Source of the DNA: DASTBU01 sp035711845
Lineage (GTDB): Bacteria > Acidobacteriota > Vicinamibacteria > Vicinamibacterales > 2-12-FULL-66-21
NCBI GenBank assembly: GCA_035711845.1
Contig: DASTBU010000187.1
Location: 1-64,000, forward strand
Reading direction: 5' to 3'
DNA: 64,000 bases
The notes under the pieces are model-generated. The model did not search any database, was not told the DNA's origin, and saw only the letters and a program-made list of their open reading frames with translations. The translations under genes were made by a program, and so were the position numbers. Positions 1 through 8,596 of this stretch are shown here, piece after piece. Each line of letters begins with the position of its first letter. The stretch's first letter is position 1.

Positions 1-955
1 TCGATACGCTCCGGACGCTGCGGTGTTTCCGGAAACTGGACGGCCACAACGTCACCGTCTGGACAGATTACGTTCAGGACGATAACGTGCTCGCGAACCG
101 GCTGAAGGATACCGAAGCACTCGTCCTCATTCGCGAACGGACGCACATTGGCGCACGGCTGATCGAACGTCTGACGAACCTGCGGCTGATCAGCCAGCGG
201 AGTGTCTACCCGCACATCAACGTCGATGCCTGCACCCGTCGCGGCGTGATCGTCTCTTCGAACCTACATGCCGACACCCCGTCGTACGCGGCGGCGGAAT
301 TGACGTGGGCCCTGGTGTTGGCCGCCATGCGACGAATCCCGCAGCAGATGCGCTCGCTCCAATCGGGCGGCTGTGGCAAATCGGCTTCGGCGATTCCCTT
401 CGCGGTAAGACACTCGGCATCCACGGGTACGGCCGGATCGGGTCAACGGTCGCCGGATATGGCGCCGCGTTCGGGATGCATATCCTGGTTTGGGCACGCG
501 AGCGTTCGCGCGAGCGCGCGTGCTCGCAGGGCTACGAGGTGGCGCCGAGCCAGGCTGCGTTTTACTCGACCTGCGACGTCGTCTCACTCCACAGCCGGCT
601 CGTGCCGGAGACCCGCGGTATCGTGAAACAATCGGATTTGGCACGCATGAAGCCGACGGCTCTTCTCGTGAACACCAGCCGCGCTGGTCTCATTGAGCCT
701 GGTGCGCTGGTCAATGCCCTGCGCGCCGGAAGGCCCGGCATGGCAGCGGTCGACGTGTACGATCGCGAGCCGAGTCCGGAGACGGATATGCCGCTGCTCG
801 CCATGGAGAATGTCGTGTGCACGCCGCATATTGGTTACGTCACACGCGATGAGTACGAACTCCAGTTCTCAGATATCTTCGATCAAATCGTCGCGTATGC
901 CGCGGGGAACCCGATCAACGTGGTGAACCCCAGCGTGTTCGAGCAGCTCCGTTAG
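1..955 (+). pseudogene. D-2-hydroxyacid dehydrogenase (PGDH-like), frameshifted, 5' end outside window
   Basis: The reading frame enters from the left edge (codons from base 3) and encodes the substrate-binding half, with IGARLIERL and LRLISQRSVYPHIN. Around 366-371 the coding frame changes: SLQSG in the first frame continues as RLWQIGFGD in the frame of base 362. The second part has the Rossmann nucleotide motif GIHGYGRIG, then SLHSRLVPETRG and the C-terminal CTPHIGYVT, which holds the family's catalytic histidine region. Family members oxidise or reduce 2-hydroxy acids with NAD(H). One base gained or lost would explain the break, so this is either a recent pseudogene or a sequencing error. 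Otherwise both halves look well preserved. The true start lies upstream of the window. Confidence 0.8.
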
Positions 956-1152
956 CCATGGTTCACGAACGTGCGCAGCATGCGGATCGCGTGCACGTGC
1001 TTGCCCGGCTGTTCCATGCAGAGCAACCGCGGTGCGCTGAAAGGCAACGAGTGGGAGAACTCGCCGTTGACCATGTAGATCATGCGCTCGTGCAGCGATC
1101 TTCGGGCGAGCGGGCCATCCGACTCGCGTGATGCGCGCGTCGATGCGCTGTG
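952..1152 (-). pseudogene. C-terminal remnant of an unidentified protein
   Basis: On the minus strand a frame ending at the stop 952-954 reads as plausible protein, including RSLHERMIYMVNGEFSHSL followed by SAPRLLCMEQPGKHVHAIR, and ends FVNHG. An in-frame stop at 1153-1155 cuts it off upstream. The stop codon overlaps the stop of the convergent dehydrogenase by two bases. I do not recognise the family. The clean C-terminus with no N-terminus suggests the tail of a gene whose front was lost. Confidence 0.35.
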
Positions 1153-1426
1153 TCACAAACTGGTGAAGGCGCACGTGACAGTAACTGCGACACCGGTGGA
1201 TTACGTCAGGCCCCTCAGCGATCGTGAGCTGGAGGTGCTTCATGCAGCGGCGCGGGACGCGTACGCCCAGACGCGCGCCCTGACCGGGAAACCAGGCCTC
1301 CCACCGCCGCCACGGCGAGGCGAAGGTCTGCTCTCGCTGCGATTCGTGCATGTGTTTGCCAACGGGAAACACTACGATCCGGCGGCACTGCTGGCAGAGG
1401 TCCGAGGACAGGTTGGTTGGCGCTAG
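1082..1426 (+). CDS. Hypothetical protein or C-terminal gene fragment
   Basis: An open frame of 114 codons with high GC at third positions over its last two thirds, including RPLSDRELEVLHAAARDAYA and FVHVFANGKHYDPAALLAEV. No domain is recognised. The first part overlaps the antiparallel remnant at 952-1152 and is probably not genuine, and no ribosome-binding site precedes the start. It may be the tail of a decayed gene. It lies in a stretch full of gene relics, which lowers confidence that it is expressed. Confidence 0.3.
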   Translation: MRSCSDLRASGPSDSRDARVDALCHKLVKAHVTVTATPVDYVRPLSDRELEVLHAAARDAYAQTRALTGKPGLPPPPRRGEGLLSLRFVHVFANGKHYDPAALLAEVRGQVGWR

Positions 1427-1601
1427 ACGGCCACCAACCTAGCAGGGCCGCAACGAGGCTCCTCTCAGCCGATTCAAACCCGACTGCGACTCGACGAGCA
1501 CCAGCGACCCGCGAAACAGACCGCTCGAGAACTGATTGTCCTGGACTCTATCGTCAGGTCGATGTGTCGACGGCAGTGCAACTGCTCGGGATTAGAGCGC
1601 G

Positions 1602-1676
1602 AGGGGCGTGCCGCCAAGTGGTAAGGCAGCGGTCTCCTGAATCTCCATCCCCGGGTTCGATCGGGCGGCGCCTCCA
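1602..1676 (+). pseudogene. Degenerate tRNA-Gln-like sequence (CTG anticodon region)
   Basis: The 5' part matches a bacterial tRNA-Gln closely: acceptor-like AGGGGCG, then GCCAAGTGGTAAGGC forming a D arm. A CTG triplet sits where the anticodon would be. GGGTTCGATC resembles a T loop, and CGCCTCC at 1669-1675 can re-pair with 1602-1608 with one mismatch and one wobble. However, the anticodon stem (1629-1633) does not pair, the T loop appears one base short and the T stem does not close. I therefore read it as a decayed tRNA, not a working gene. Confidence 0.4.
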
Positions 1677-1739
1677 GAATTCCTCACAGGGAGCAGGCCG
1701 TAGCGGCCTTGGAACAGGCCAAGGAGGCGCTGCTCGCCC

Positions 1740-2060
1740 GTGCGCGTCTTGCTTGACGAGTGTCTTGCCAGGGCGTCTGACGCGCGAGCTCGCCGGCCAT
1801 GACACGCGAACAGCGCCAGAGATGGGCTGGGCCAGCAAGCGCAACCGCGAACTGCTCGCCCTTGCCGTCGACCGATTTGAGATCTTCGTCACGGCTGATC
1901 GCAAGCTGTCGCACCAGCAAGACCTTTCGGCATTCGACATAGCGATTGTGGTGCTCGTCGCCCCAGCAATCGTCTTGAGGACTTGCGTGTATTGGTGCCT
2001 CCACTTCTCGAGATTCGTCCGACCGCTGCCCGTCGCGCCGTGACCTTGGTCCAGCGCTAA
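1740..2060 (+). pseudogene. DUF5615 PIN-like toxin, two frameshifts
   Basis: Read in three frames, the sequence gives a full-length DUF5615 (PIN-like, Mut7-C-related) toxin. It starts GTG at 1740 with VRVLLDECL, shifts frame to PGRLTRELAGHDTRTAPEMG and EIFVTADRKLSHQQDLSAFD up to IAIVVLVAP, then shifts again to SNRLEDLRVLVPPLLEIRP and stops at 2058-2060. The first shift is near 1761-1768 and the second near 1963-1970. The acidic residues of the PIN-like fold (DEC and TADR) are retained. A frame ending at TGA 1754-1756 (REQAVAALEQAKEALLARA) overlaps the toxin start and could be the tail of its antitoxin. These proteins are usually the toxin half of a type II toxin-antitoxin pair, so this is a dead module. 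Confidence 0.6.
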
Positions 2061-2179
2061 GGGGAACCAGTACCCAGCGTATAGAAGCGTTTCAGATCCG
2101 CGAGGCGGCGCCTTGCATCGGTGCGGCACCCGCGGCGATGATGAACAGCGATGGCTGAAGAGGCTGATCGTATTCCACC

Positions 2180-2452
2180 ATGCTGTACATGATCATCGAG
2201 CGCTTTCGAGGTGGGGATGCGGTGCCGGTGTACCGCCGGTTCCGCGATGAGGGTCGCCGTGCGCCGGACGGTCTCGACTATCTCGGGAGCTGGGTAGCCG
2301 CGGACTTCAGCGGGTGCTATCAACTGATGCGCTGCGACGAGCGTCAGTTGATAGATCGCTGGATTGCCGAATGGGCCGACCTCGTCGAGTTCGAGATCGT
2401 GCCGGTCGTCACGTCGGTCGAGGCCGTGCAGGCCATCGCGCCGCGATTGTGA
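2180..2452 (+). CDS. DUF3303 domain protein
   Basis: This 90-residue protein matches DUF3303 along its whole length. It begins MLYMIIERFRGGD, has the conserved aromatic and Trp positions YLGSWVAADFSGCYQLM, and closes with WADLVEFEIVPVVTS. The family is small, single-domain and uncharacterised, with a ferredoxin-like (dimeric alpha/beta barrel) look. No signal peptide or membrane segment is seen. It stands alone downstream of the decayed toxin locus. The 300 bases after it, up to the kinase start at 2754, hold no gene I can support. Confidence 0.8.
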   Translation: MLYMIIERFRGGDAVPVYRRFRDEGRRAPDGLDYLGSWVAADFSGCYQLMRCDERQLIDRWIAEWADLVEFEIVPVVTSVEAVQAIAPRL

Positions 2453-2753
2453 GGTGTTGCCCGGCGAGCGACCCCCCGACCCGTTTGGCCGGCGGCTGTT
2501 CGTAGTCCCCGCACTCCGATCCTCGAGCGAAAGGGGACACCGATCGGTGCGAACGACGTTTACGGAATCCGCGTGCGGGTGGCGCGGTGTTAGGCGCAGC
2601 GTCGGCTGTTCGTCTCGACGAGCAGGCTCCTTCCAGGATGCACGCCGTCAGGACGACCGACGCGGAGGCAACGAGCCGCCAGCGCGACGTGTCATACCTT
2701 CCTCGCGATCGCTGGCAGAACCCCTGTAAGCGCAGATAGAATTGCCCCCCATC

Positions 2754-5444
2754 ATGTCTACTGAACGCTGGCAGCAGCTCGAAGACGTGTTTCATGCCGC
2801 GCTCGACCGCGCACCCGCCGACCGGGAGGCATTCGTAGCGGCAGCTTGCCGCGGCGACGCGGGGCTGCGACAAGAGGTCGAAGGCTTGTTGCGCGCGCAT
2901 GAGCAGGCGAGCAGGTTCGTCGCCCAGGCGGCGGTGGACCTCGAGCGCGTCGCGGCGACCGTGCCCGTTGAACGGCAGATCGGCGCCTATCGCATCGTCC
3001 GCGAGCTTGGCCGCGGAGGGATGGGCACCGTCTATCTCGGAGAGCGCGCCGACTCGCAGTTCCAGATGCGCGTTGGCGTCAAGGTTATCAAACGCGGCAT
3101 GGACACCGATGCGGTGCTTCAGCGTTTCCGCCACGAACGGCAGATCCTCGCCGGTCTCGAGCACCCGAATATCGCGCGTCTGCTCGACGGTGGGACAACC
3201 GGCGAAGGCGTCCCGTACTTCGTCATGGAGTACGTCGATGGCCAGCCGATCGACGAGTACTGCCGCGCGCACCGGCTCCCGATCGATGACCGGCTCGACT
3301 TGTTCCGGCAGGTATGCGCGGCAGTTGCATACGCGCACCAGAACCTCGTCGTCCATCGCGATATCAAACCGTCGAACATCCTGGTGACGTCGGAGGGCGT
3401 CCCGAAGCTGCTGGACTTCGGCATCGCCAAACTTCTCGACGCCGAAGGCGGCGATGTCACCGTGGCTACGGAGTTCGGTCGCCAGGCGATGACGCCTCAG
3501 TACGCCAGCCCCGAGCAGCTTCGCGGCGATCGCGTCACGACCATCTCGGACGTGTACGCACTCGGTGTGCTGCTCTACGAGCTGCTCGCCGACGCTCATC
3601 CCTACGACACGACGGACAAGTCACCCGATGAAATCACGCACATCGTGGCGCACACCGAGGTCGTCAAACCGAGCGCGATGGCAGCACGCGGCGGCAATCA
3701 GGGTGCTTCGCGACGACTGAGAGGCGATCTCGACACAATTGTCATCACCGCGATGCGCAAGGATCCGGCTGAGCGGTACGCGTCGGTCGCGCTCTTCGCC
3801 GAGGACGTCCGACGGCACATCGAAGGGTTGCCGGTGGTTGCGCGGGGCGACTCGTGGACGTATCGAACGGGAAGATTCGTGCGGCGACGCAAGCTCGGTG
3901 TGGCTGCGGCAGCCGCGATCGTGATCACCCTCGTCGGCGGCATCATCGCCACGAGCTGGCAGGCGCGGATCGCCCGAGCCGAGCGCGCCCGAGCCGAGCG
4001 GCGCTTCAACGACGTGCGGAAGCTCGCCAACTCCGTGCTGTTCGACTATCACGACGCCATCGAGGCGCTGCCAGGCGCAACGCCCGTGCGCGAGCGGCTG
4101 GTCAGGGACGCGCTCGCGTACCTCGACAGCTTGGCGGCGGAAGCGAGCGGCGATCCGGCTCTACAGCGCGAACTCGCGGCGGCGTACGACAGGGTGGGGG
4201 CCGTCCTTGGCAAACTGTACGCGGCAAATCTCGGCAACGCGAAGGGGGCGCTGGAGAGTTATCAGAAGGCGCTGCGGATTCGCGAGGAGCTGGTGTCGGC
4301 CGATCCGGAGAATCCGCAGAACCGGCGCGAGCTCGCCGACAGCCACCGCCAAATCGGATGGCAGTTGATCGACAGCGATATAGACGTCGTTCGCGAACAC
4401 TTCCGCCAGGCGATCTCGATTTACGGGCAGCTCGTCAGGGAACACCCCGATGACCCTGCGATACGAACCGCGCTGGCGCGCGCGCACAACCAGCTCGGAG
4501 GGGTGCTCGAGGATCTTGGCGATCCCTCCGGAGCCCTGGAGAACGAACGCCTCGCGATGACGTTGCTCGAGGAGCTGCACGCTGCGTCGCCCGGTGACGT
4601 GGCGATCCGCCGCAGCCTCTCGATCACCTACGAATACATCGCTCGAGCGCTGTTTCTGAGCGGCGGCGTCGCTGCCGCCCTGGAGAACAACCGTAAGTCC
4701 CTCGACCTGCGCGCGGCGCTGGCGAGCGAGGACCCGACGAATGCCACGCTCCGCCGCATGCTGGCGATCAGCTATCAGAACGATGGTGACTTCCGCGATC
4801 GCGCCGGCGATTCCGCCGGCGCACTCGCCAGCTTCCGCCGGAAGCTGGCGATCGACGAGGCGTTGCTCGCCGCCGAGCCGGCAAACATGCAGGCGCACGG
4901 CGACCTGGGGTATTCACTCCAGAGAGTTGCCGACATCCTCGCGGCACGCGGTGTTCACGCCGAAGCACTCGTCCATTACCGTCGCGCCGCGGAAGAGTAC
5001 CAGGGGAGGCAAACCGACGAGAAAGCCGCAAACCTCAGAGTCGCGATGAGCCTTGCAGGCGGCGCCCGGGCGCAGGCGAGCCTCGGGAATCGGATCGCCG
5101 CGCTCCACGCGGTCGGGCGCGCAGAGACGATGACGGCGGACGCGCCGGACGATCCCGCCAACTCGGCCCAGCGCGGGACACGGGCGGAGGTGTACGAGTA
5201 CCTGGCCGAAGCATATGTCGCGTTGGCGACGAGACGCGATTCACGGCCGGCCGACGCGCGAGCTGAGTGGATCGCCGCATGCGACATGTTCCAGCGAAGC
5301 CACGATATCTGGGAAGACATGCGGCGCCGTCGCATCCTCACCGTCATCGACGCGGACAAGCCGGACAAACTGGCGCTGGCGCTCGGTCGCTGTCGGGGTA
5401 TGCTGCCTGGCGAGCCGCGCAAGTCAGAACGCGGCGGCCCCTGA
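2754..5444 (+). CDS. Transmembrane Ser/Thr protein kinase with TPR repeats
   Basis: A Hanks-type kinase of about 896 residues. The glycine loop LGRGGMG is near residue 85, the catalytic loop HRDIKPSN at 201-208, and LLDFGIAK follows as the magnesium loop. One transmembrane helix (AAAAAIVITLVGGIIATSW) comes after the kinase domain, followed by roughly 450 residues of TPR-like helices, which would place the TPR part outside the membrane. The N-terminal 60 residues (RWQQLEDVFHAALD) are the helical extension common in acidobacterial and planctomycete kinases. I chose ATG 2754 over the in-frame TTG at 2742. The ECF sigma factor converges 34 bases downstream, a frequent pairing. The substrate is unknown. 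Confidence 0.9.
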   Translation: MSTERWQQLEDVFHAALDRAPADREAFVAAACRGDAGLRQEVEGLLRAHEQASRFVAQAAVDLERVAATVPVERQIGAYRIVRELGRGGMGTVYLGERADSQFQMRVGVKVIKRGMDTDAVLQRFRHERQILAGLEHPNIARLLDGGTTGEGVPYFVMEYVDGQPIDEYCRAHRLPIDDRLDLFRQVCAAVAYAHQNLVVHRDIKPSNILVTSEGVPKLLDFGIAKLLDAEGGDVTVATEFGRQAMTPQYASPEQLRGDRVTTISDVYALGVLLYELLADAHPYDTTDKSPDEITHIVAHTEVVKPSAMAARGGNQGASRRLRGDLDTIVITAMRKDPAERYASVALFAEDVRRHIEGLPVVARGDSWTYRTGRFVRRRKLGVAAAAAIVITLVGGIIATSWQARIARAERARAERRFNDVRKLANSVLFDYHDAIEALPGATPVRERLVRDALAYLDSLAAEASGDPALQRELAAAYDRVGAVLGKLYAANLGNAKGALESYQKALRIREELVSADPENPQNRRELADSHRQIGWQLIDSDIDVVREHFRQAISIYGQLVREHPDDPAIRTALARAHNQLGGVLEDLGDPSGALENERLAMTLLEELHAASPGDVAIRRSLSITYEYIARALFLSGGVAAALENNRKSLDLRAALASEDPTNATLRRMLAISYQNDGDFRDRAGDSAGALASFRRKLAIDEALLAAEPANMQAHGDLGYSLQRVADILAARGVHAEALVHYRRAAEEYQGRQTDEKAANLRVAMSLAGGARAQASLGNRIAALHAVGRAETMTADAPDDPANSAQRGTRAEVYEYLAEAYVALATRRDSRPADARAEWIAACDMFQRSHDIWEDMRRRRILTVIDADKPDKLALALGRCRGMLPGEPRKSERGGP

Positions 5445-5478
5445 TGTCGGCCGTCAACTTCAGTCGCCAGCGCTTCGC

Positions 5479-6051
5479 TTACGAACCAGTCCCTGACACG
5501 GCTTGCTGCAGCCACGCGCGGGCGAACTTCCAATCCCGCTCGACGGTTGCGGTCGATATGCCCAGCGTTGCCGCGATCTCGTCGGTGGTCAGGCCGCCGA
5601 AGAATTTCAGCTCGACGATCTGAGCCTTGCGCCTGTCGGACTCTCCGAGGCGATCGAGCGCCTCGTGCAGGTCGAGCAGGTTCACCTCCGCCACCCCAAT
5701 CCCGTCAGCGGCGAGGGTCAGCGGAACGCGTTCGACGCCCCCACCTCGTTTGCCGGCAACCCGGTCGCGCGCGTGGTTCACCAGGATCCGCCGCATCATG
5801 ACGGCCGCCAGCCCCATGAATTGCGCGCGGTTCGACCAGTCGATCTGCCGCTGATCGACGAGACGAATAAAGGCTTCATGGACGAGCGCAGTCGGTTGCA
5901 GGGTGTGATCCGGACGTTCGCGCCGCAGGTAGCTCGCGGCGAGCCGGCGAAGCTCGGCATAGACGAGCGCCAGCATCCGGTCAGGCGAGTCCGCCGCCGG
6001 ATCAGCAGATGAAGAACCCGACGTGCCTTCCGGTCCGATCGGTTCGTCCAT
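5479..6051 (-). CDS. ECF-family RNA polymerase sigma factor (Ser/Thr-kinase-associated type)
   Basis: A protein of 190 residues. The sigma-2 region includes LAASYLRRERPDHTLQPTAL and the family signature ALVHEAFIRLVDQ. After the linker comes sigma-4 with the helix-turn-helix GGLTTDEIAATLGISTATVE and WKFARAWL. This is the sigma-70 ECF group (PF07638-like) often encoded beside Hanks kinases, as here. There is no neighbouring anti-sigma gene, and such factors are thought to be controlled by the kinase. ATG 6051 gives the usual family length. The frame is open further upstream to 6210, but that stretch does not look coding. Confidence 0.88.
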   Translation of the reverse strand: MDEPIGPEGTSGSSSADPAADSPDRMLALVYAELRRLAASYLRRERPDHTLQPTALVHEAFIRLVDQRQIDWSNRAQFMGLAAVMMRRILVNHARDRVAGKRGGGVERVPLTLAADGIGVAEVNLLDLHEALDRLGESDRRKAQIVELKFFGGLTTDEIAATLGISTATVERDWKFARAWLQQAVSGTGS

Positions 6052-6289
6052 GCTCCTGGTGGTATGAGGAGGATTATCACCCAGCCGTGCGTTAAGCGGG
6101 ACGGCGTGGCGTATTTCCTTGTCGGTCAATCGGCCGGCTCTCGTCGTCATCCGGGGCAGGGACAGCCTCGCAGCAACGGCGCCGCCCGTAAACCTCCCTG
6201 GCCTCCCCACGTCCCCGTCTGATGGGATTTCCCGGTGTCCCGTGCGTTAGTAGGTGTCCCGATTTCTGCGGCAGACTTTCGAGGAGCCC

Positions 6290-8389
6290 ATGATTACACA
6301 TCATTCGGCGGGAAACCTCGTGTGCCTCGCGACAGCCAGCCTGTGGACGCTCGCCATCCTCGTGACGGGGCCGGCGGTGGTTGCCCCCAAGGGTGAAGGG
6401 GCTTTTACGCTGACAGAGCAAGAGGTCACCATTCCGCGCGTCGGCAATCCTCCTGGGATGAGCGACCTCGTCAACCTGCCCGGGGACCTGCGCGCCGTCA
6501 CGGTGCCGGGTCCATCGAACCTGCCTGAGTTCGTCAGAGACTTTCAGATGGCCCGGGCGCTCGGAAAGGCGCTGTTCTGGGACATGCAGGTGGGCAGCGA
6601 CGGCGTGCAGGCCTGCGCGAGCTGCCACTTCCGCGCCGGCGCCGACCCGCGATCGAAGAATCAGCTCAGTCCCGGTCTGCTGCGGGTAACCGCTACGGGC
6701 GATGCCGACCCCGACCTGACCTACTCGACGGGGCACGCTCCTAATACGCAGCTTCAGGCGTCTGATTTTCCGCTCAGCCGTCTCGCGACCCCTGGCGTGC
6801 GCGGCGCGCTCGATCCGGCGAGCGACACTGATGATGCCGTGTCGTCTCAGGGCGTGCACCACCCCGGCGACGAGATCGATCCGCAGGGCTTCCAAGTCGG
6901 TTATATGAACACGCGGCGCGTCGAGCCGCGCAACACCCCGTCGGTGATCAATGCCGTATTCAACCATCGCCAGTTCTGGGACGGCCGGGCCGAAAACGTC
7001 TTCAACGGCGTCAATCACCTCGGCCAGCGCGATCCGAATGCCAAAGTCTTTCGCGCCATCGATCCGACCAATCCGGTGGAGGTCCGCGTCGAGTTGGTGA
7101 ATTCGAGCCTGGCGTCCCAGGCGGTCGCCCCTATCGTGAGCCCGCTGGAGATGTCGGCGCCGGGCCGCACGGTCCAGGACGTTGGAAGCGCTCTCGCCAA
7201 GACGCCGCGGAAGATCTACAAGCAGATCCGCGACCTTCGGCCGCTGGCCAAACAGCAGGTCCACCCGGCCGACAGCGTTCTTGGGCCACTGAGCCGCTGG
7301 CCGAATCGAGGTCTGACTGCGCGGAACTACGACGAGATGATCAAGATGGCCTTCCATGAACGCTGGTGGCGGTCACCCCGGTTTATCCGCGTGAACCCGG
7401 ATGGCTCGAAGCTCGTCGTCGCTACGGCGGACGACGATCCGTCGACGGAGGAATACACGCTCATCCAGTACAACTTCTCCCTGTTCTTCGGCATCGCCGT
7501 GCAGCTCTACGAGGCCACGCTCGTCTCTGACGATACGCCGTGGGACCGCTTCCGTCGCGAGAATCCATCTCCGAGCGACCCGGACCTGAATCCGTGGACC
7601 AACCTCGGTCCGCATCACATCAGCCGACTCGCCCTATTCGGTGCGCATCTCTTCAACGACCGCTCCAAAGGGCCGACAAATGTCCGCTGCTCCAACTGTC
7701 ATGAGCAGAACGAGCTGACCGACGCCTCGGTTCGCCGAATCGTGGCGGCAGTAAACGGGCCCGTGCGCAACCGTGACGGCAACGTGATCGACAAAGGCTT
7801 CAACAACATCGGCATCCGGCCCACGGAGAACGATCTGGGAGTGGGTGGCACCGATGCCTTTGGTCCGCTCTCCTTCACTCGCCGGCTCTTTCCAGCGTCG
7901 CCGCCAGCCGCTTTCGACGGCGCCACGGTGACGAGGGGCTTCGGCGTGCAGGGCGCCTTCAAGGTTCCGTCACTCCGCAACGTGGCACTCACCGCGCCGT
8001 ACTTCCACAATGGGGACGCCCTCACGCTGCGGCAAGTGGTCCAGCTCTATAGCCGCGGCGGCAACCTGGCGCCGGTGACAGAGCTGGATGGTACAGAGAT
8101 CGAGCCGCTCGGCGTGCCGGGACTGACTCCCGATGAAATCGACGCGCTGGTCGCGTTCTTGGAGGCGCTGACCGACGAACGCGTGCTCTATCGGCGTGCG
8201 CCGTTCGATCATCCGCAGTTGTTCGTGCCGAATGGCCATCCTGGCGACTCGTCAGGCACCTTGGACTCGAACGGCGATGGGTTGGCGGACGATCTGATGA
8301 TCGAGATTCCGGCCGTTGGTGCGGCGGGGGGGCCTCTGTTACCCGGCTTTCTGGAGGGGGTATTCGGAGCAGTGGCAAGCCAGCGCTGA
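6290..8389 (+). CDS. Di-heme cytochrome c peroxidase / MauG-like protein
   Basis: About 699 residues with two c-type heme sites, CASCH at 109-113 and CSNCH at 467-471, which is the CCP/MauG arrangement. The N-terminus has a hydrophobic export segment (LVCLATASLWTLAILVTGP). LGKALFWDMQ, NTPSVINAVFNHRQFWDGRA and FKVPSLRNVALTAPYFHNG are typical of the family. At about 700 residues it is longer than classical bacterial CCP (about 330), as many MauG-like paralogues are. It should act in the periplasm, reducing peroxide or oxidising a protein or small substrate. ATG 6290 follows GAGGAG. The protein ends with a Gly/Pro-rich hydrophobic tail. Confidence 0.9.
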   Translation: MITHHSAGNLVCLATASLWTLAILVTGPAVVAPKGEGAFTLTEQEVTIPRVGNPPGMSDLVNLPGDLRAVTVPGPSNLPEFVRDFQMARALGKALFWDMQVGSDGVQACASCHFRAGADPRSKNQLSPGLLRVTATGDADPDLTYSTGHAPNTQLQASDFPLSRLATPGVRGALDPASDTDDAVSSQGVHHPGDEIDPQGFQVGYMNTRRVEPRNTPSVINAVFNHRQFWDGRAENVFNGVNHLGQRDPNAKVFRAIDPTNPVEVRVELVNSSLASQAVAPIVSPLEMSAPGRTVQDVGSALAKTPRKIYKQIRDLRPLAKQQVHPADSVLGPLSRWPNRGLTARNYDEMIKMAFHERWWRSPRFIRVNPDGSKLVVATADDDPSTEEYTLIQYNFSLFFGIAVQLYEATLVSDDTPWDRFRRENPSPSDPDLNPWTNLGPHHISRLALFGAHLFNDRSKGPTNVRCSNCHEQNELTDASVRRIVAAVNGPVRNRDGNVIDKGFNNIGIRPTENDLGVGGTDAFGPLSFTRRLFPASPPAAFDGATVTRGFGVQGAFKVPSLRNVALTAPYFHNGDALTLRQVVQLYSRGGNLAPVTELDGTEIEPLGVPGLTPDEIDALVAFLEALTDERVLYRRAPFDHPQLFVPNGHPGDSSGTLDSNGDGLADDLMIEIPAVGAAGGPLLPGFLEGVFGAVASQR

Positions 8390-8525
8390 GGGGCCGACCA
8401 GATGGGCCGAGTGGTCGTTTCGATTTCGGATCGAGGCGCCTGGCCCAGATGCACCGAAAGCTGTCGATCTCAGAGCGCAGAACCTCCGTGCTCGGACGTG
8501 AACCAACAGCGGAGGGTAACCAATC

Positions 8526-8555
8526 GACAGGCAGGGTCCCGGGGCCCTGCCTGTC
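8526..8555. terminator. Perfect 11-bp hairpin between convergent genes
   Basis: GACAGGCAGGG at 8526-8536 pairs exactly with CCCTGCCTGTC at 8545-8555 around an 8-base loop. It lies in the 207-base gap between the convergent peroxidase and cupredoxin genes, so it can serve as a two-way terminator. There is no clear T tract, so it may need Rho or act as an mRNA 3'-end stabiliser. The rest of the gap shows no gene. Confidence 0.55.
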
Positions 8556-8596
8556 CCGCCGTTCCGGAACTTCCCGATCGTGAAACCTGTCGAACC

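Noticed and set aside
1602..1676. A functional tRNA-Gln
   Set aside because: The anticodon stem does not pair and the T arm is short and unpaired.
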